Source: Deltaproteobacteria bacterium (GTDB taxonomy: Bacteria; Myxococcota_A; UBA9042). Taken from it: a DNA stretch of 40,375 nucleotides. Positions within the stretch are counted from its first letter, which is position 1. The number at the start of each line of letters is the position of its first letter. The DNA is taken from positions 1 through 40,375 of the forward strand of contig JACRCU010000354.1 in the NCBI GenBank assembly GCA_016218865.1. Direction: 5' to 3'. This document shows positions 28,467 to 37,826 of this stretch, piece after piece. The position numbers and the translations under genes are program-made. Under the pieces are notes generated by a model. The model was given only the letters and a program-made list of their open reading frames with translations. It was not told the origin of the DNA and did not search any database.

Positions 28467-28914
28467 CGACGCCGAAGCTCAGACGGCGAGACTGACTCTG
28501 CGTAAGCTTCTGAGACGGCTCGGCTTCCGTCACGGGGATCCAGCCACCGGGGCGCACAAGGCAACGCGACGCGCCGCACTGAAGTACTGCGCTGGGTTTC
28601 AAGGACAAGTCCCGTAGGGACTTTGTGCTGCTTAGCGCGGTCACTTGAGTGCCGCGCCGCATGCAAGCGAACCCCTCGCCGCCCACACGCATCGCGGCGA
28701 AATCCAAAATCCGGCTATTGGAACTCGAAATTCCAGTAGGCACCGATCTGAACCGTGGCCACGTGGAAACCAAGGCGCACGAGACTCGGGGGCCACCAGT
28801 ACCGCCGATATCGAAGTCGGGTACATGCCGGGCCTATCCGCTCCGTCACCGTCGCGGTTAATTAGACATTTCAACACCTTGTCCCGTGCTCGACCGGCGA
28901 ATTCGTGTGCACGC
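28467..28914 (-). repeat. Dispersed repeat copy 1 (internally deleted)
   Basis: Near-identical to 32086-32611 (CACGGGGATCCAGCCACCGGGGCGCACAAGGCAACGCGACGCGCCGCACTGAAGTACTGCGCTGGG...; CATGCCGGGCCTATCCGCTCCGTCACCGTCGCGGTTAATTAGAC). Confidence 0.85.
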
Positions 28915-28996
28915 CTCGCCTCGGGGCTTCTGCGGTACGCCGCACCCACAGGCCACCGCGCAGCACCCATCCGCCTGTTCCCTACGGGCCTGTCCC

Positions 28997-29130
28997 CTAC
29001 GGCACCTTTGCACACCCCACGCACACGGTCTTGAACGTCGTCAGGTCGCACATGTGCACCTTGTTGTCGGTGCCCAGGCAGGACGAGCCGGTCGCAAAGG
29101 CCGCCGCGCAGCCGGTCTTGGGGTTGCAGG
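28997..29130 (-). pseudogene. Cys-rich 3' cassette, copy B
   Basis: CNPKTGCAAAFATGSSCLGTDNKVHMCDLTTFKTVCVGCAKVP*; a decayed MopE-like SLELCDNADND lies just upstream in another frame. Confidence 0.6.
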
Positions 29131-29245
29131 CGGTCGTTGTCGGCGTTGTCGCAGAGTTCCAAGCTGCCGGGCACCGCGCTTGGGCCGTCGTCGTCGCGGT
29201 CGCCGCCAACTGCCGCACCGACAAGCAGAAATGCTGCCCGTAGAT

Positions 29246-31558
29246 CTATGGCACCGCAGGCGTCAGCGCCACTGGATCACCGGCAAAGTCCAAGCCTATT
29301 GAGTAGGCGTCCGGGTAGCCATTGCCATCGCTGTCCATGTCGGGCGCGACGCTCTGCAGCAACAGCGCCTTGACGCTGAGCATGTCCAGGCCCGTTTCAG
29401 CATAGAACGATGCCGGAAGGTTATCGACCATCGTGACCAGGTCCATTTTGGTCACCCAGCCGCATAGCGTGCCGGCACTCAGCGCGCTCATAGGTCCGCT
29501 GCCCGGCACCGTCGCTTGGAGGCGAGCGCCCTTGAGCCACCAACGCTTGGAAGTGGGCGCGGCGGTCATCGGCAGTGCCACCACGTAGTAGTCACCGCCC
29601 GCGTACAGCTTGCCGCCGCTGATGTGGGCATTGTTCCATACGGAAACCGGCGGGCAGGCGCTGACGGTGCTGGACAGGTGGTAGGCGCTGACGTCGGGCA
29701 CGAGCGAACAGCTTTGCACGCCTTTCTCAAAGGGTTTGCAGGCCGCGCTGCCGACGGTGGCCAAGCTTGGCAGCAAGTGCAGTGCGAACCCGGATCCCGA
29801 CATGGTGTAGCCGTTGGCGACCAGCGCCATGACAAAAGGTTTGCCGCCGCCAGCGGGCCCTTGGCCGCCCGCCAGGACGATACCGAACATCTTGCCCAGC
29901 GCGTTGTCGACCTTGCCATCGCCGGTCAGGTCGCAGCCGGTACCGCTCTGGGGCTCGGTCCAGTGCAGCCACACGGAATCGGCCGGATAGTTTTTGGGTA
30001 GTGCGCACTTAGGGGTGGCGCAGGCGCCGGCGTTGCAGACCTTGCTGCCGCAGGGCGCCTCGATCCAGGCCATGCCGTCAGTGGCGCAGATGGCGCTGGA
30101 ATTGCCAAAGCAGCCGGTTGTGCCGGCGGTGCACAACTGCGAGATGCATTTGCCTTGGTTGCAGGATTGCCCTTGCATCGCGCAGTCTTGCTGCTGCTTC
30201 CACGCCATGCCATCGGCACTGCAGGTCAGGACGTGCGAGCCGGCGCAGCCGCTGACCCCGGGCGGGCACGGGTACTTGATGCACTGGCTCTGGTAGCAGA
30301 CGCCCATGCCAGACGTCGCGCAATCGCCGCCCTCGACCCAGCCCTTGCCGTCGTTGCAGTACATCCCCTTGCTGCCGTCGCACACCGACTCGTTGGGCTG
30401 GCACACCGGCGCTTGGCAAGTGCCGTTGACGCACAGCAGGCCCTTGGACTTACAGTCCTCGATTGGGGTGATTGCGTTGTTGGGACCGCACTGCACCGCC
30501 ACGTCGGCCTGACACCCAATGCCGCCCGGCAGGCACGGCAAGTCGACGCACGCACCGTTCATGCAGATGCTGTTGCCCTTGGACTGGCAACTGTACGCCT
30601 TGTTCCACGCCGATCCAGACGAGTTGCAGTAGCTGAGGACGGTGCCGGTGCAGGTGGTCTCGCCGGGGAGGCACACCAAATCAACGCATGTACCGTCCGC
30701 GCAGGTCTTTCCTTTGGCTCCGCAATCATCCAACGTGGCGTAACCGCTGGCGATGCACTGGAAGACGTGTTTGTCGGCGCAGCCTATGCTGCTCGGCGGG
30801 CACCACAGCTTCTCGCATTTGCCCCCTGCGCAAAGAGCGCCGTAGATCGAACAGTCAAACGCCCATTGCTGGTGCATGCCGTCGGGTGTGCATGCGAAAC
30901 CCGCGAAGCCTTGGCATGTGACCTGGTTGGGCTTGCAGACCTGTGCTGCGCATTGGCCGGCCAAGCAGCCCAAGCCCTTGGAGGCGCAGTTTTCGAGCAG
31001 GCTGGTGCCCAGGCCGTCAGCACTGCACTTCATTGCCAGGATGCCATCGCAAAAAACCTGTCCTGGAGCGCACTTGCTGGCCAGGCAGGCGCCGTTGCTG
31101 CACACAGTCTTGCCGGAGCAGGCGACGGTTTGCCAGGTCAGGGTGATGGGGTCGCAAACCCGTAGCGCGCTTGGGGACTCGCACACAGGCGCCTGGCCGT
31201 CGCAGCTCTGCTGCGGCAGGCATTGGTGATTCCTGCAAGCGGCGCCGCCGCCGCAGTCGCCGTCGACCAAGCAGGCCACGCAGGCGCCGCTGACGGGATC
31301 GCACTGCAAACCCTTGGCAGTGCAGGTATTTTGAGTGTCACAGGCGACGGTGTCGGTGGCAGCCGGGTCGGCGTCGGCGTCGGCGACGGCGCTGGCGGTT
31401 GCGTCTTGCGCTGCGTCAACGGACTCCGCCGCTGCATCGGTCTGCACGTCGGCGCTAGCGGTTGGCCCAGTCGCACTTTGCGTGGCTTTGGCGGTCCCGC
31501 AGCCCAGGGCCACCGCCACAGTCACGGCAAGGATCCGGGCCGTCTGTCCCTTTGGCAT
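29246..31558 (-). CDS. Asp/Ala-rich lipoprotein with about ten tandem Cys-rich repeats and Ca-binding-like loops
   Basis: AVALGCG lipobox; repeats of the form C.PG...C......C..DG.....DC...G..C..G.C; DLTGDGKVD and DMDSDGNGYPD. Confidence 0.8.
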   Translation of the reverse strand: MPKGQTARILAVTVAVALGCGTAKATQSATGPTASADVQTDAAAESVDAAQDATASAVADADADPAATDTVACDTQNTCTAKGLQCDPVSGACVACLVDGDCGGGAACRNHQCLPQQSCDGQAPVCESPSALRVCDPITLTWQTVACSGKTVCSNGACLASKCAPGQVFCDGILAMKCSADGLGTSLLENCASKGLGCLAGQCAAQVCKPNQVTCQGFAGFACTPDGMHQQWAFDCSIYGALCAGGKCEKLWCPPSSIGCADKHVFQCIASGYATLDDCGAKGKTCADGTCVDLVCLPGETTCTGTVLSYCNSSGSAWNKAYSCQSKGNSICMNGACVDLPCLPGGIGCQADVAVQCGPNNAITPIEDCKSKGLLCVNGTCQAPVCQPNESVCDGSKGMYCNDGKGWVEGGDCATSGMGVCYQSQCIKYPCPPGVSGCAGSHVLTCSADGMAWKQQQDCAMQGQSCNQGKCISQLCTAGTTGCFGNSSAICATDGMAWIEAPCGSKVCNAGACATPKCALPKNYPADSVWLHWTEPQSGTGCDLTGDGKVDNALGKMFGIVLAGGQGPAGGGKPFVMALVANGYTMSGSGFALHLLPSLATVGSAACKPFEKGVQSCSLVPDVSAYHLSSTVSACPPVSVWNNAHISGGKLYAGGDYYVVALPMTAAPTSKRWWLKGARLQATVPGSGPMSALSAGTLCGWVTKMDLVTMVDNLPASFYAETGLDMLSVKALLLQSVAPDMDSDGNGYPDAYSIGLDFAGDPVALTPAVP

Positions 31559-31705
31559 GGTAGCCTCCTTGGCAGAGCATCGCGCTATGCCGGCGAAAGC
31601 TCAACCTCGTCGCGGCAAGCACGCGTAGATCCGCAACCGCCTTCGCCACCGAGCCCGACCTCCGCATCGCCCACCTTGCATCCGCCAAAACCGGACCATC
31701 CGGCC

Positions 31706-32110
31706 TCAGCCAGCGACTCTACGCCCGCGATAGCCCCTCGTCAACGCCAATTTCCCATGAATTTCAAACGAAATTCGCCACCCGGCCAAAGCTCCGCCGC
31801 GCACCGCATTCCAGCCCCTCGCCTGCGCCGCCACGTCATTCACCGGCAGCTCATCCGGGAAATCCACCCCGAAGTCGTCGTCGACCGCCAGGTCATGCCC
31901 GGTCTCGTCGACGTCTTCAGGAAACAGCTCGCCCGGCGGCCCGCGCAAGCGCCAGACCGGCTGGGCTTCCTTCAGGACCACCTCGCTCGGCAAGCCCAAG
32001 TGTTTCAGAATCTTCTTGATGACCTTGGCCTGGGTGATCACCGCGATCAGCCGCCGCTTTCCTCCGCACTCGCAGGTCAAGACGCCGACGCCGAAGCTCA
32101 GACGGAGAGA
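31706..32110 (-). pseudogene. IS91-like (Y2) transposase C-terminal remnant
   Basis: SFGVGVLTCECGGKRRLIAVITQAKVIKKILKHLGLPSEVV...PVWRLRGPPGELFPEDVDE matches the C-terminal zinc-finger region of IS91-family transposases; catalytic N-terminus absent. Confidence 0.6.
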
Positions 32111-32611
32111 CTGACTCCGCGTAAGCTTCTGAGACTTCTCGGCATCCCCCTCCAGCACCCGCGTGACTTCCTCGGCTTCCGTCACGGGGATCCAGCCACC
32201 GGGGCGCACAAGGCAACGCGACGCGCCGCACTGAAGTACTGCGCTGGGATTCAAGGACAAGTCCCGTAGGGACTTTGTGTTGCTTAGCGCGGTCACTTGA
32301 GTGCCGCGCCGCACGCACGCGAACCCCTTGCCGCATGCACGCACCTGGTCCTCCGGGGCGCACGTGCACCCCTCGCCTCACACACGCATCGCGGCTAAAT
32401 CCAAAATCCTGCTATTGGCAGTCAAACTGCCAATAGCGCCCGATCCGAACCGGGGCCACGTGCAAACCAAGGAGCACGAGACCCGGCCACCACCAGTACC
32501 GCCGATGTCGAAGTAGGGTACATGCCGGGCCTATCCGCTCCGTCACCGTCGCGGTTAATTAGACCTTTCAACACCTTGACCCGTGCTCGACCCGCGAAAT
32601 CGTGTGCACGC
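32086..32611 (-). repeat. Dispersed repeat copy 2 (longer copy)
   Basis: Direct repeat of 28467-28914 with two extra blocks of about 40-45 bp; contiguous with the transposase remnant. Confidence 0.85.
32411..32437. other. Perfect 12-bp-stem hairpin inside repeat copy 2
   Basis: GCTATTGGCAGT-CAA-ACTGCCAATAGC. Confidence 0.7.
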
Positions 32612-32836
32612 TGGCTCCGCAATTCGGGATCTGAGCCCACGGCCGTGCCGGCGGCGTCGAACAGGTCGTCGGTGCACGGGTTATTGGCGTCACTGTTGGT
32701 CCTGGTCTTGGGCGTACACTTGCCGGCGGTGCAGACCTCGCCAACAAGCTCGGCCGAAGTTCACCGTTGACCGCAGCCAAAGCCGGCAGTAGCGTTGGCC
32801 GCGGAGCAGGTCAGTTTGGCAGGAGAACCAACGACG

Positions 32837-33568
32837 ATGGCCACCGCTTGGGCCTATTTCATGGTGTGGGGCCTGTCTTGCGCACCGCCCCTGGATGCGG
32901 CGTGGTTGGCCGAGTCCAAGGCCAGCATCGTGGAACTGGCAACCTTTGGTCTCAGCGTGTTGGATGCACTCCGGCAGCCGGCCACGGACTCGCGGCCTTG
33001 GCCTGGGCAGGATGGGTACTGCCGCTCCATGTCTTTTGTGGTTGCCATGAGCAAACGGGCGGAACAGGAGGATAACGCCAAAGATCGACCAGCGCGGTGC
33101 CCCGACGCATCGCCGAGTTGCGAAATCTGCGACCCCAGGGGACCCGCAAGCTGGGCGTGGGACTACGCCCTGTTCGACGCGTGGCACGCTTGCGTCTGGG
33201 CGGCCAACGCCCGGCTCCAGGGGCGTGCACCCACGGACCTCGCGGTGTTTTGGCAGAGCATCGGCCATGGCCCGGGCGGCTATCCCCAGCAGGTCGCTGT
33301 ATCGGCGGTCCTCGACGGCGACACACAGCCCGTGCCCCTCGGATTGCACAACGAACTCGCGGCGTGCTTTCAGAAACAGGCCAATCGGTTGCTGCGCACC
33401 GGCATCCACTGCCTGCACCATTGCCGGCGCCCCAAGACTTGCGACGGGACGTTTCCTCGGCCCCCGGATGTCATCAGCCTTTCGTTGCAGCACCCGCGCA
33501 GCGCGCGCAGAACGCTGAATCGCACCTTCAACTGCGCCCTCCGCTCCGCCGACGGGACTTGGTACTGA
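32837..33568 (+). CDS. Hypothetical protein
   Basis: MATAWAYFMVWGLSCAPPLDAAWLAESKASIVELATFGLSVLD...CPDASPSCEICDP...CLHHCRRPKTC; more protein-like than the overlapping minus ORF. Confidence 0.35.
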   Translation: MATAWAYFMVWGLSCAPPLDAAWLAESKASIVELATFGLSVLDALRQPATDSRPWPGQDGYCRSMSFVVAMSKRAEQEDNAKDRPARCPDASPSCEICDPRGPASWAWDYALFDAWHACVWAANARLQGRAPTDLAVFWQSIGHGPGGYPQQVAVSAVLDGDTQPVPLGLHNELAACFQKQANRLLRTGIHCLHHCRRPKTCDGTFPRPPDVISLSLQHPRSARRTLNRTFNCALRSADGTWY

Positions 33569-33719
33569 CCTTGGCACATGCCGACGACAGTTCCCACGGG
33601 CCATCCCCGTCCACGACGCCCGAACGAAAGCCGACATTGGCAACGCTGCAAATGTCGATATTCGCCACGTCATTCAAATTAACCGATGAATTTTCAATAC
33701 CATAAGCTCGATGGTGTCG

Positions 33720-33959
33720 CTACGGCGTGCGCACCGCGTCGTGCCACACCGTGTCGGGGCACAAGTCGACGTCGTCACTCCAAGCAACCGTGCCGTGGGC
33801 GGCGTGCACGCGGCGAAACTCCGCAGGATCGCGCAATATCCGGAAGACCGGCAAATCCAAGTAGTGCGCGACATCTAGGATGCCACGCTCGCCATTGGCG
33901 AACTCGACCGCCACCTGGGTGTCCGAGATGGCGCGGGCCTGAACAACACGAGGATTCAT
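33720..33959 (-). CDS. DUF2442 domain protein
   Basis: MNPRVVQARAISDTQVAVEFANGERGILDVAHYLDLPVFRILRDPAEFRRVHAAHGTVAWSDDVDLCPDTVWHDAV; GGAGG five nt before the ATG. Confidence 0.8.
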   Translation of the reverse strand: MNPRVVQARAISDTQVAVEFANGERGILDVAHYLDLPVFRILRDPAEFRRVHAAHGTVAWSDDVDLCPDTVWHDAVRTP

Positions 33960-33979
33960 GCTGCCTCCAGCGGGCGGTC

Positions 33980-34249
33980 TTACCGCAAGGGCTCGATGCG
34001 GAAGATCGGCTCGCCGCGACTGGCCAAGCTCCAATCGGCCAGAAGCTCGTCGCGATGGATCTCGACCCAGGCCAGCACGAGCTTGAGCTTGGCCGGCGGC
34101 AACTCGCCATCGATCAACGCGCCGGCAACAATGTCGACCACCGCTTCGGCCCCTTGGTACTCCACATGGACGTGCGGCATGTGGTGCTACTTGTTGTCCA
34201 TGAAGTACATGTAGACGATGATACCGTAGAACATGCTGACGATGGGCAC
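33980..34249 (-). pseudogene. DUF4160 domain protein interrupted by an in-frame amber codon
   Basis: GTG start at 34249 preceded by GGAGGA: VPIVSMFYGIIVYMYFMDNK*HHMPHVHVEYQGAEAVVDIVAGALIDGELPPAKLKLVLAWVEIHRDELLADWSLASRGEPIFRIEPLR; TAG at 34187-34189. Confidence 0.8.
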
Positions 34250-34540
34250 GATTTCCTCCGGTCCAGCCGCGCCTGCGCTCCGGGACCAACGGACAAGCTA
34301 GTGGTGCCCCGGGCCCACGTCAACCTGGGGCTCACCCCATCTCGGAAACCCGTTCGCAACGCAGGCCGGCCTTGTCGACGGTCCACGCAGTGACCTCGGC
34401 TTGAGGGAAATGTGCGCAGCAGATGGGAGGGCGAACAGGCCAAAGCGTGCTCGCCCCGCCTACACAACCTCCGCGCCAACTTCGTCGCCAGCAGCGCCAT
34501 GTGCTCCGCCTCCTCAGCCGCATCTGTAGGCCCGAGTTCA

Positions 34541-34690
34541 CTAGAGCGTCAATCAGAAACCTCCGAGCCCCCGAGCAACGGAACTCCCTTCGGACGAAAG
34601 CTCAAGGATGCTGGGTGGGTCGCAAGCGGGCGCTGCCGCGACCCGCCGCGACGTGAACCCCTAGATTCGGGTTTCTGATCGGTGCTCTAG
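34541..34690. mobile_element. 150-bp MITE-like element with about 22-bp imperfect terminal inverted repeats
   Basis: CTAGAGCGTCAATCAGAAACCT (34541-34562) against the reverse complement of 34669-34690, CTAGAGCACCGATCAGAAACCC: 18 of 22 identical; both ends begin CTAG. Confidence 0.7.
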
Positions 34691-34789
34691 CCGGCCGTCC
34701 CCCGGCGCACCAAGAACCTTTGCTCAACGGCAGCTTGCCGCCTGTCTGCTCGCGGATGGTGGCTTGCACCGCCACCAACAAGCCATCAC

Positions 34790-35222
34790 CCCCGACCCGC
34801 ATCAGGGGTAGCGGCCGTGCCTCCGTGCCGGCCGCCCCACCCCGGCCACTTGCCCAGCGCGCACTTGTCGGTGGTAGACGCCGGGCGGCATTGCCGGTCT
34901 GGGCTGGCTGCCGGCATCGGATGGCCCTTGCCAGTTGTCGCCGTCCCAAACGAACCCCACCGGGTAGCAACCGCGGCCAGCGCGACGAACTTGGTCTGCG
35001 GTGGCGGGCACAGGCCGAGGTCGCACTCGCACCAGCTCTGGCGGGCGTCGCTGACGCCGAGGATCCGCACGCTGACGGCGAAGCCACGGTAAGTCACCTG
35101 CGGCGGGCCGTTGCCCATGTTGGCGTCGTTGGCCCAGACGTTGGCCGTGGCGCTGCCGGAGCCGGTGTCGGCGCTGCTGTCGGTGGTCGCCGGTGCCGGA
35201 GCGCAGCCAGGGGTCGCGGTCG
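34790..35222 (-). pseudogene. Remnant of a secreted protein, frameshifted and without start or signal peptide
   Basis: [84 protein letters not shown], then sense resumes in another frame: [33 protein letters not shown]. Confidence 0.5.
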
Positions 35223-36458
35223 CTACACCCGCTCGAGGATGGTGGCGATGCCCTGTCCGCCGCCGATGCACATGGTCACCAGGGCGGTGGCCAGGCCGCG
35301 GCGCTCCAGCTCGTCGAGCGCGGTGCCGAGCAGCATGGCCCCGGTGGCGCCGAGCGGGTGGCCGAGGGCAATTGCGCCGCCGTTGACGTTGACGCGACTC
35401 GGGTCGATGTTCAGGCGGCGGATGGTCTCGAGCGGCACGACGGCAAAGGCCTCGTTGATCTCCCACAAGTCGATGTCGCCCACGGACATCCCGGCCTGCT
35501 TCAAGGCCTTTTGGCTGGCCGGTGCCGGCGCGGTCAGCATCAGCACCGGCTCGGCCGCCAGCACCGCCATCGCCCGGATGCGCGCCCGCGGCCGCAGCCC
35601 CGATCGCTGGGCAAACGCCTGCGAACCGACCAGCACCGCCGCCGCGCCATCGACGATACCCGAGGAATTGCCCGCGGTATGCACGTGGGCGATCGCCGGG
35701 GTGTCGGGGTAGTTGCGCAGGGCAATCTGGTCGAGACTGGCGCCGTCGGGCCCGGGCACGTGCGCGCCCATCGCCTCGAAGGCGGCCGGCAGCTTGGCCA
35801 GGCTCTCGGCTGTCGTTTCGGGCCGCGGATTCTCGTCGCGGTCCAGCAGCACCGCCCCGGTCGCCGGATCGCGCACGGCAAACAGGCTGCGGCCAAAGCG
35901 GTTTTCGGCCATCGCCGCGCCGGCCTTGCGCTGGGAGTCGGCGGCAAAGGCGTCCAGTTCTTCGCGACGGATCCCTTCGCGGGCCGCGACCAGATCGGCG
36001 CTGATCCCCTGCGGCACCTGGAAGATTTTCTTGCGCAGATTCTCGTGGTTGCCGTCGATGCCCGCGCCGTCGGAGCCGATCGGCTGGCGCGACATGCTCT
36101 CGACGCCGCCGCCGATGACCAAGTCCTGCACGCCGGCCAGCACGCCCATCGCCGCGAAATTGACCGCCTGCTGCCCCGAGCCGCAGAAGCGGTTGAGGGT
36201 CACGCCGGCGACGTGCTGTGGCAACCCCGCGTGCATCACCGCGTTTTTGGCGATGTTGCCGCCCTGCTCGCCGGCCTGCGACACGCAGCCGATGATGACG
36301 TCGTCGATCTGCTGGGCGTCGGCGCCGGTCACCGCCAACAGCTGCTGCAGCGTCTGGGCCAGCAGCTCTTGCGGATGCAGCTGCGACAGGGCGCCCTTGC
36401 CGGCGCGACCGCGGCCGCGCGGCGTGCGCACGGCACCAAAAACATAGGCGTTCGTCAT
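35223..36458 (-). CDS. Thiolase (acetyl-CoA C-acyltransferase)
   Basis: [25 protein letters not shown]...[15 protein letters not shown] (catalytic Cys)...[18 protein letters not shown]...CIGGGQGIA. Confidence 0.93.
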   Translation of the reverse strand: MTNAYVFGAVRTPRGRGRAGKGALSQLHPQELLAQTLQQLLAVTGADAQQIDDVIIGCVSQAGEQGGNIAKNAVMHAGLPQHVAGVTLNRFCGSGQQAVNFAAMGVLAGVQDLVIGGGVESMSRQPIGSDGAGIDGNHENLRKKIFQVPQGISADLVAAREGIRREELDAFAADSQRKAGAAMAENRFGRSLFAVRDPATGAVLLDRDENPRPETTAESLAKLPAAFEAMGAHVPGPDGASLDQIALRNYPDTPAIAHVHTAGNSSGIVDGAAAVLVGSQAFAQRSGLRPRARIRAMAVLAAEPVLMLTAPAPASQKALKQAGMSVGDIDLWEINEAFAVVPLETIRRLNIDPSRVNVNGGAIALGHPLGATGAMLLGTALDELERRGLATALVTMCIGGGQGIATILERV

Positions 36459-36626
36459 CGCTCGCTCCTCCCGGATGGTGGCCTGGGCGCCTGCGTCGGG
36501 GCGCGGCGTAGGTTGGCGCGACTCGGGGGCTTTTGGCAAGGAGCGCTGGCGTCGCGGTCGAGGACGGCGCAACCGCTGGACGAGGTGACGCCCGTGGGCG
36601 GGCTGGCGGTTGGCGGCACGCGCTGC

Positions 36627-37826
36627 TCAGGAACTCGGCGTCGTTTCGAGGTAGTAGAGCGACATCAGCCCCTTGCCCTTGACCTCGACCTCGCCGCGCG
36701 GCTGCAGCGCGAAGCCCTCGCCGAGCAGGGCGGCGGTTTCGGCCGACACCTGGATGCGTCCGGGCTCGCCGTGCGATTCCATGCGGCTGGCGGTATTGAC
36801 CGTGTCGCCCCACAGGTCGTATGCCAGGCGGGCCGTGCCGATGACGCCGGCCACCGCCTGCCCGTAGTGGATGCCGATGCGCAGCCCAAAGGCCGTGCCA
36901 TCCTGGCGGGGGATCGCCGCCGCAACCTCGCGCAGCGCCAAGGCAAAGCGTGCCAGGGCCGCGGCGTGGTCGTGGCGAAAGGTCGGCACACCGGCAGCGA
37001 CCATGTAGGCGTCGCCGATGGTCTTGATTTTCTCGACGCCGTGCTCGGCGGCCAGGGCGTCGAAGCGGCGAAACACGGCGTTGAGGTCCCGGACCAGCTG
37101 GGCGGGGCTGACCTCGGCCGAATACTTGGTAAAGCCAACGATATCGGCGAACAACACGCTGACCTGATCGTGGGCGTCGGCGATGTCGGACGCGCCGGCC
37201 TTGAGCTGGGCGGCGATTCGGCCCGGCAACATGTTGTCGATCAGGTCGTCCGAACGGGCCCGCTCGACCTTGATCCGGTGCATGAACCACGCCGCGGCGG
37301 CGAACACCACCGTCAGCGACGCGCCGATGTTCATCGCATAGAACAGCGAGCGCATGGTGGCGCTGACCGGCAGCGGCGCGCCGAGCAGGGCCGGCTGAGC
37401 GATCACCGAAATCAGCACGATGACCAGGAATTGCGCCAGCCACAGCACCGCGTGGCGCAGCGGCAGGAACATCAGCGCACCGATCGGCCCCAAGAAGCTC
37501 CACGAAATGACGAAGCCCGAGCTGTGGATGCTGCCGATGCTCCAGCCGATGAGCGCCGAAACCCACGTGATGCAGCCGAGTTGTGCGTAGACCAGCAGCT
37601 GATGGTTGCGCCGGCGATGGGCGACGGCGACGGCGGCGCCGACCACGACCACGAAACCGAGCGGCAAGGCCATGGTCAGGCCCCAGCCAAATGCCGCCCA
37701 GTACAGCGCGCTCCACACCAGCCCGCAGCCGCAGCAACTCAGCGCAATGATGAGGATCAGCAGCTTGGCGAAGCGGAGTTCGTCGCTGTCGTCGGGGCGT
37801 CGGGCAAAGGCGGCCAGGCCGGGCAT
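36627..37826 (-). CDS. Class III adenylate/guanylate cyclase with N-terminal membrane domain
   Basis: N-terminal TM helices; VSVLFADIVGFTKYS...VEKIKTIGDAYMVAAGVP...RIGIHYGQAVAGVIG...YDLWGDTVNTASRMES. Confidence 0.92.
   Translation of the reverse strand: MPGLAAFARRPDDSDELRFAKLLILIIALSCCGCGLVWSALYWAAFGWGLTMALPLGFVVVVGAAVAVAHRRRNHQLLVYAQLGCITWVSALIGWSIGSIHSSGFVISWSFLGPIGALMFLPLRHAVLWLAQFLVIVLISVIAQPALLGAPLPVSATMRSLFYAMNIGASLTVVFAAAAWFMHRIKVERARSDDLIDNMLPGRIAAQLKAGASDIADAHDQVSVLFADIVGFTKYSAEVSPAQLVRDLNAVFRRFDALAAEHGVEKIKTIGDAYMVAAGVPTFRHDHAAALARFALALREVAAAIPRQDGTAFGLRIGIHYGQAVAGVIGTARLAYDLWGDTVNTASRMESHGEPGRIQVSAETAALLGEGFALQPRGEVEVKGKGLMSLYYLETTPSS

Noticed and set aside
32690-33673. 327-aa minus ORF opposite 32837-33568
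   Set aside because: Less protein-like (Arg/Gly/Pro-rich) than the plus frame; neither is strongly supported, so only the plus ORF is listed at low confidence.
34187-34189. Amber codon in DUF4160 as pyrrolysine or programmed recoding
   Set aside because: No pyl genes or recoding signal visible; a one-base CAG to TAG mutation is simpler.
34818-34850. Short shared sequence CCTCCGTGCCGGCCG[CT]CCACCCCGGCC at about 34823 and 38254
   Set aside because: About 30 bp of GC-rich similarity with no extension on either side; could be chance or a tiny scrap.
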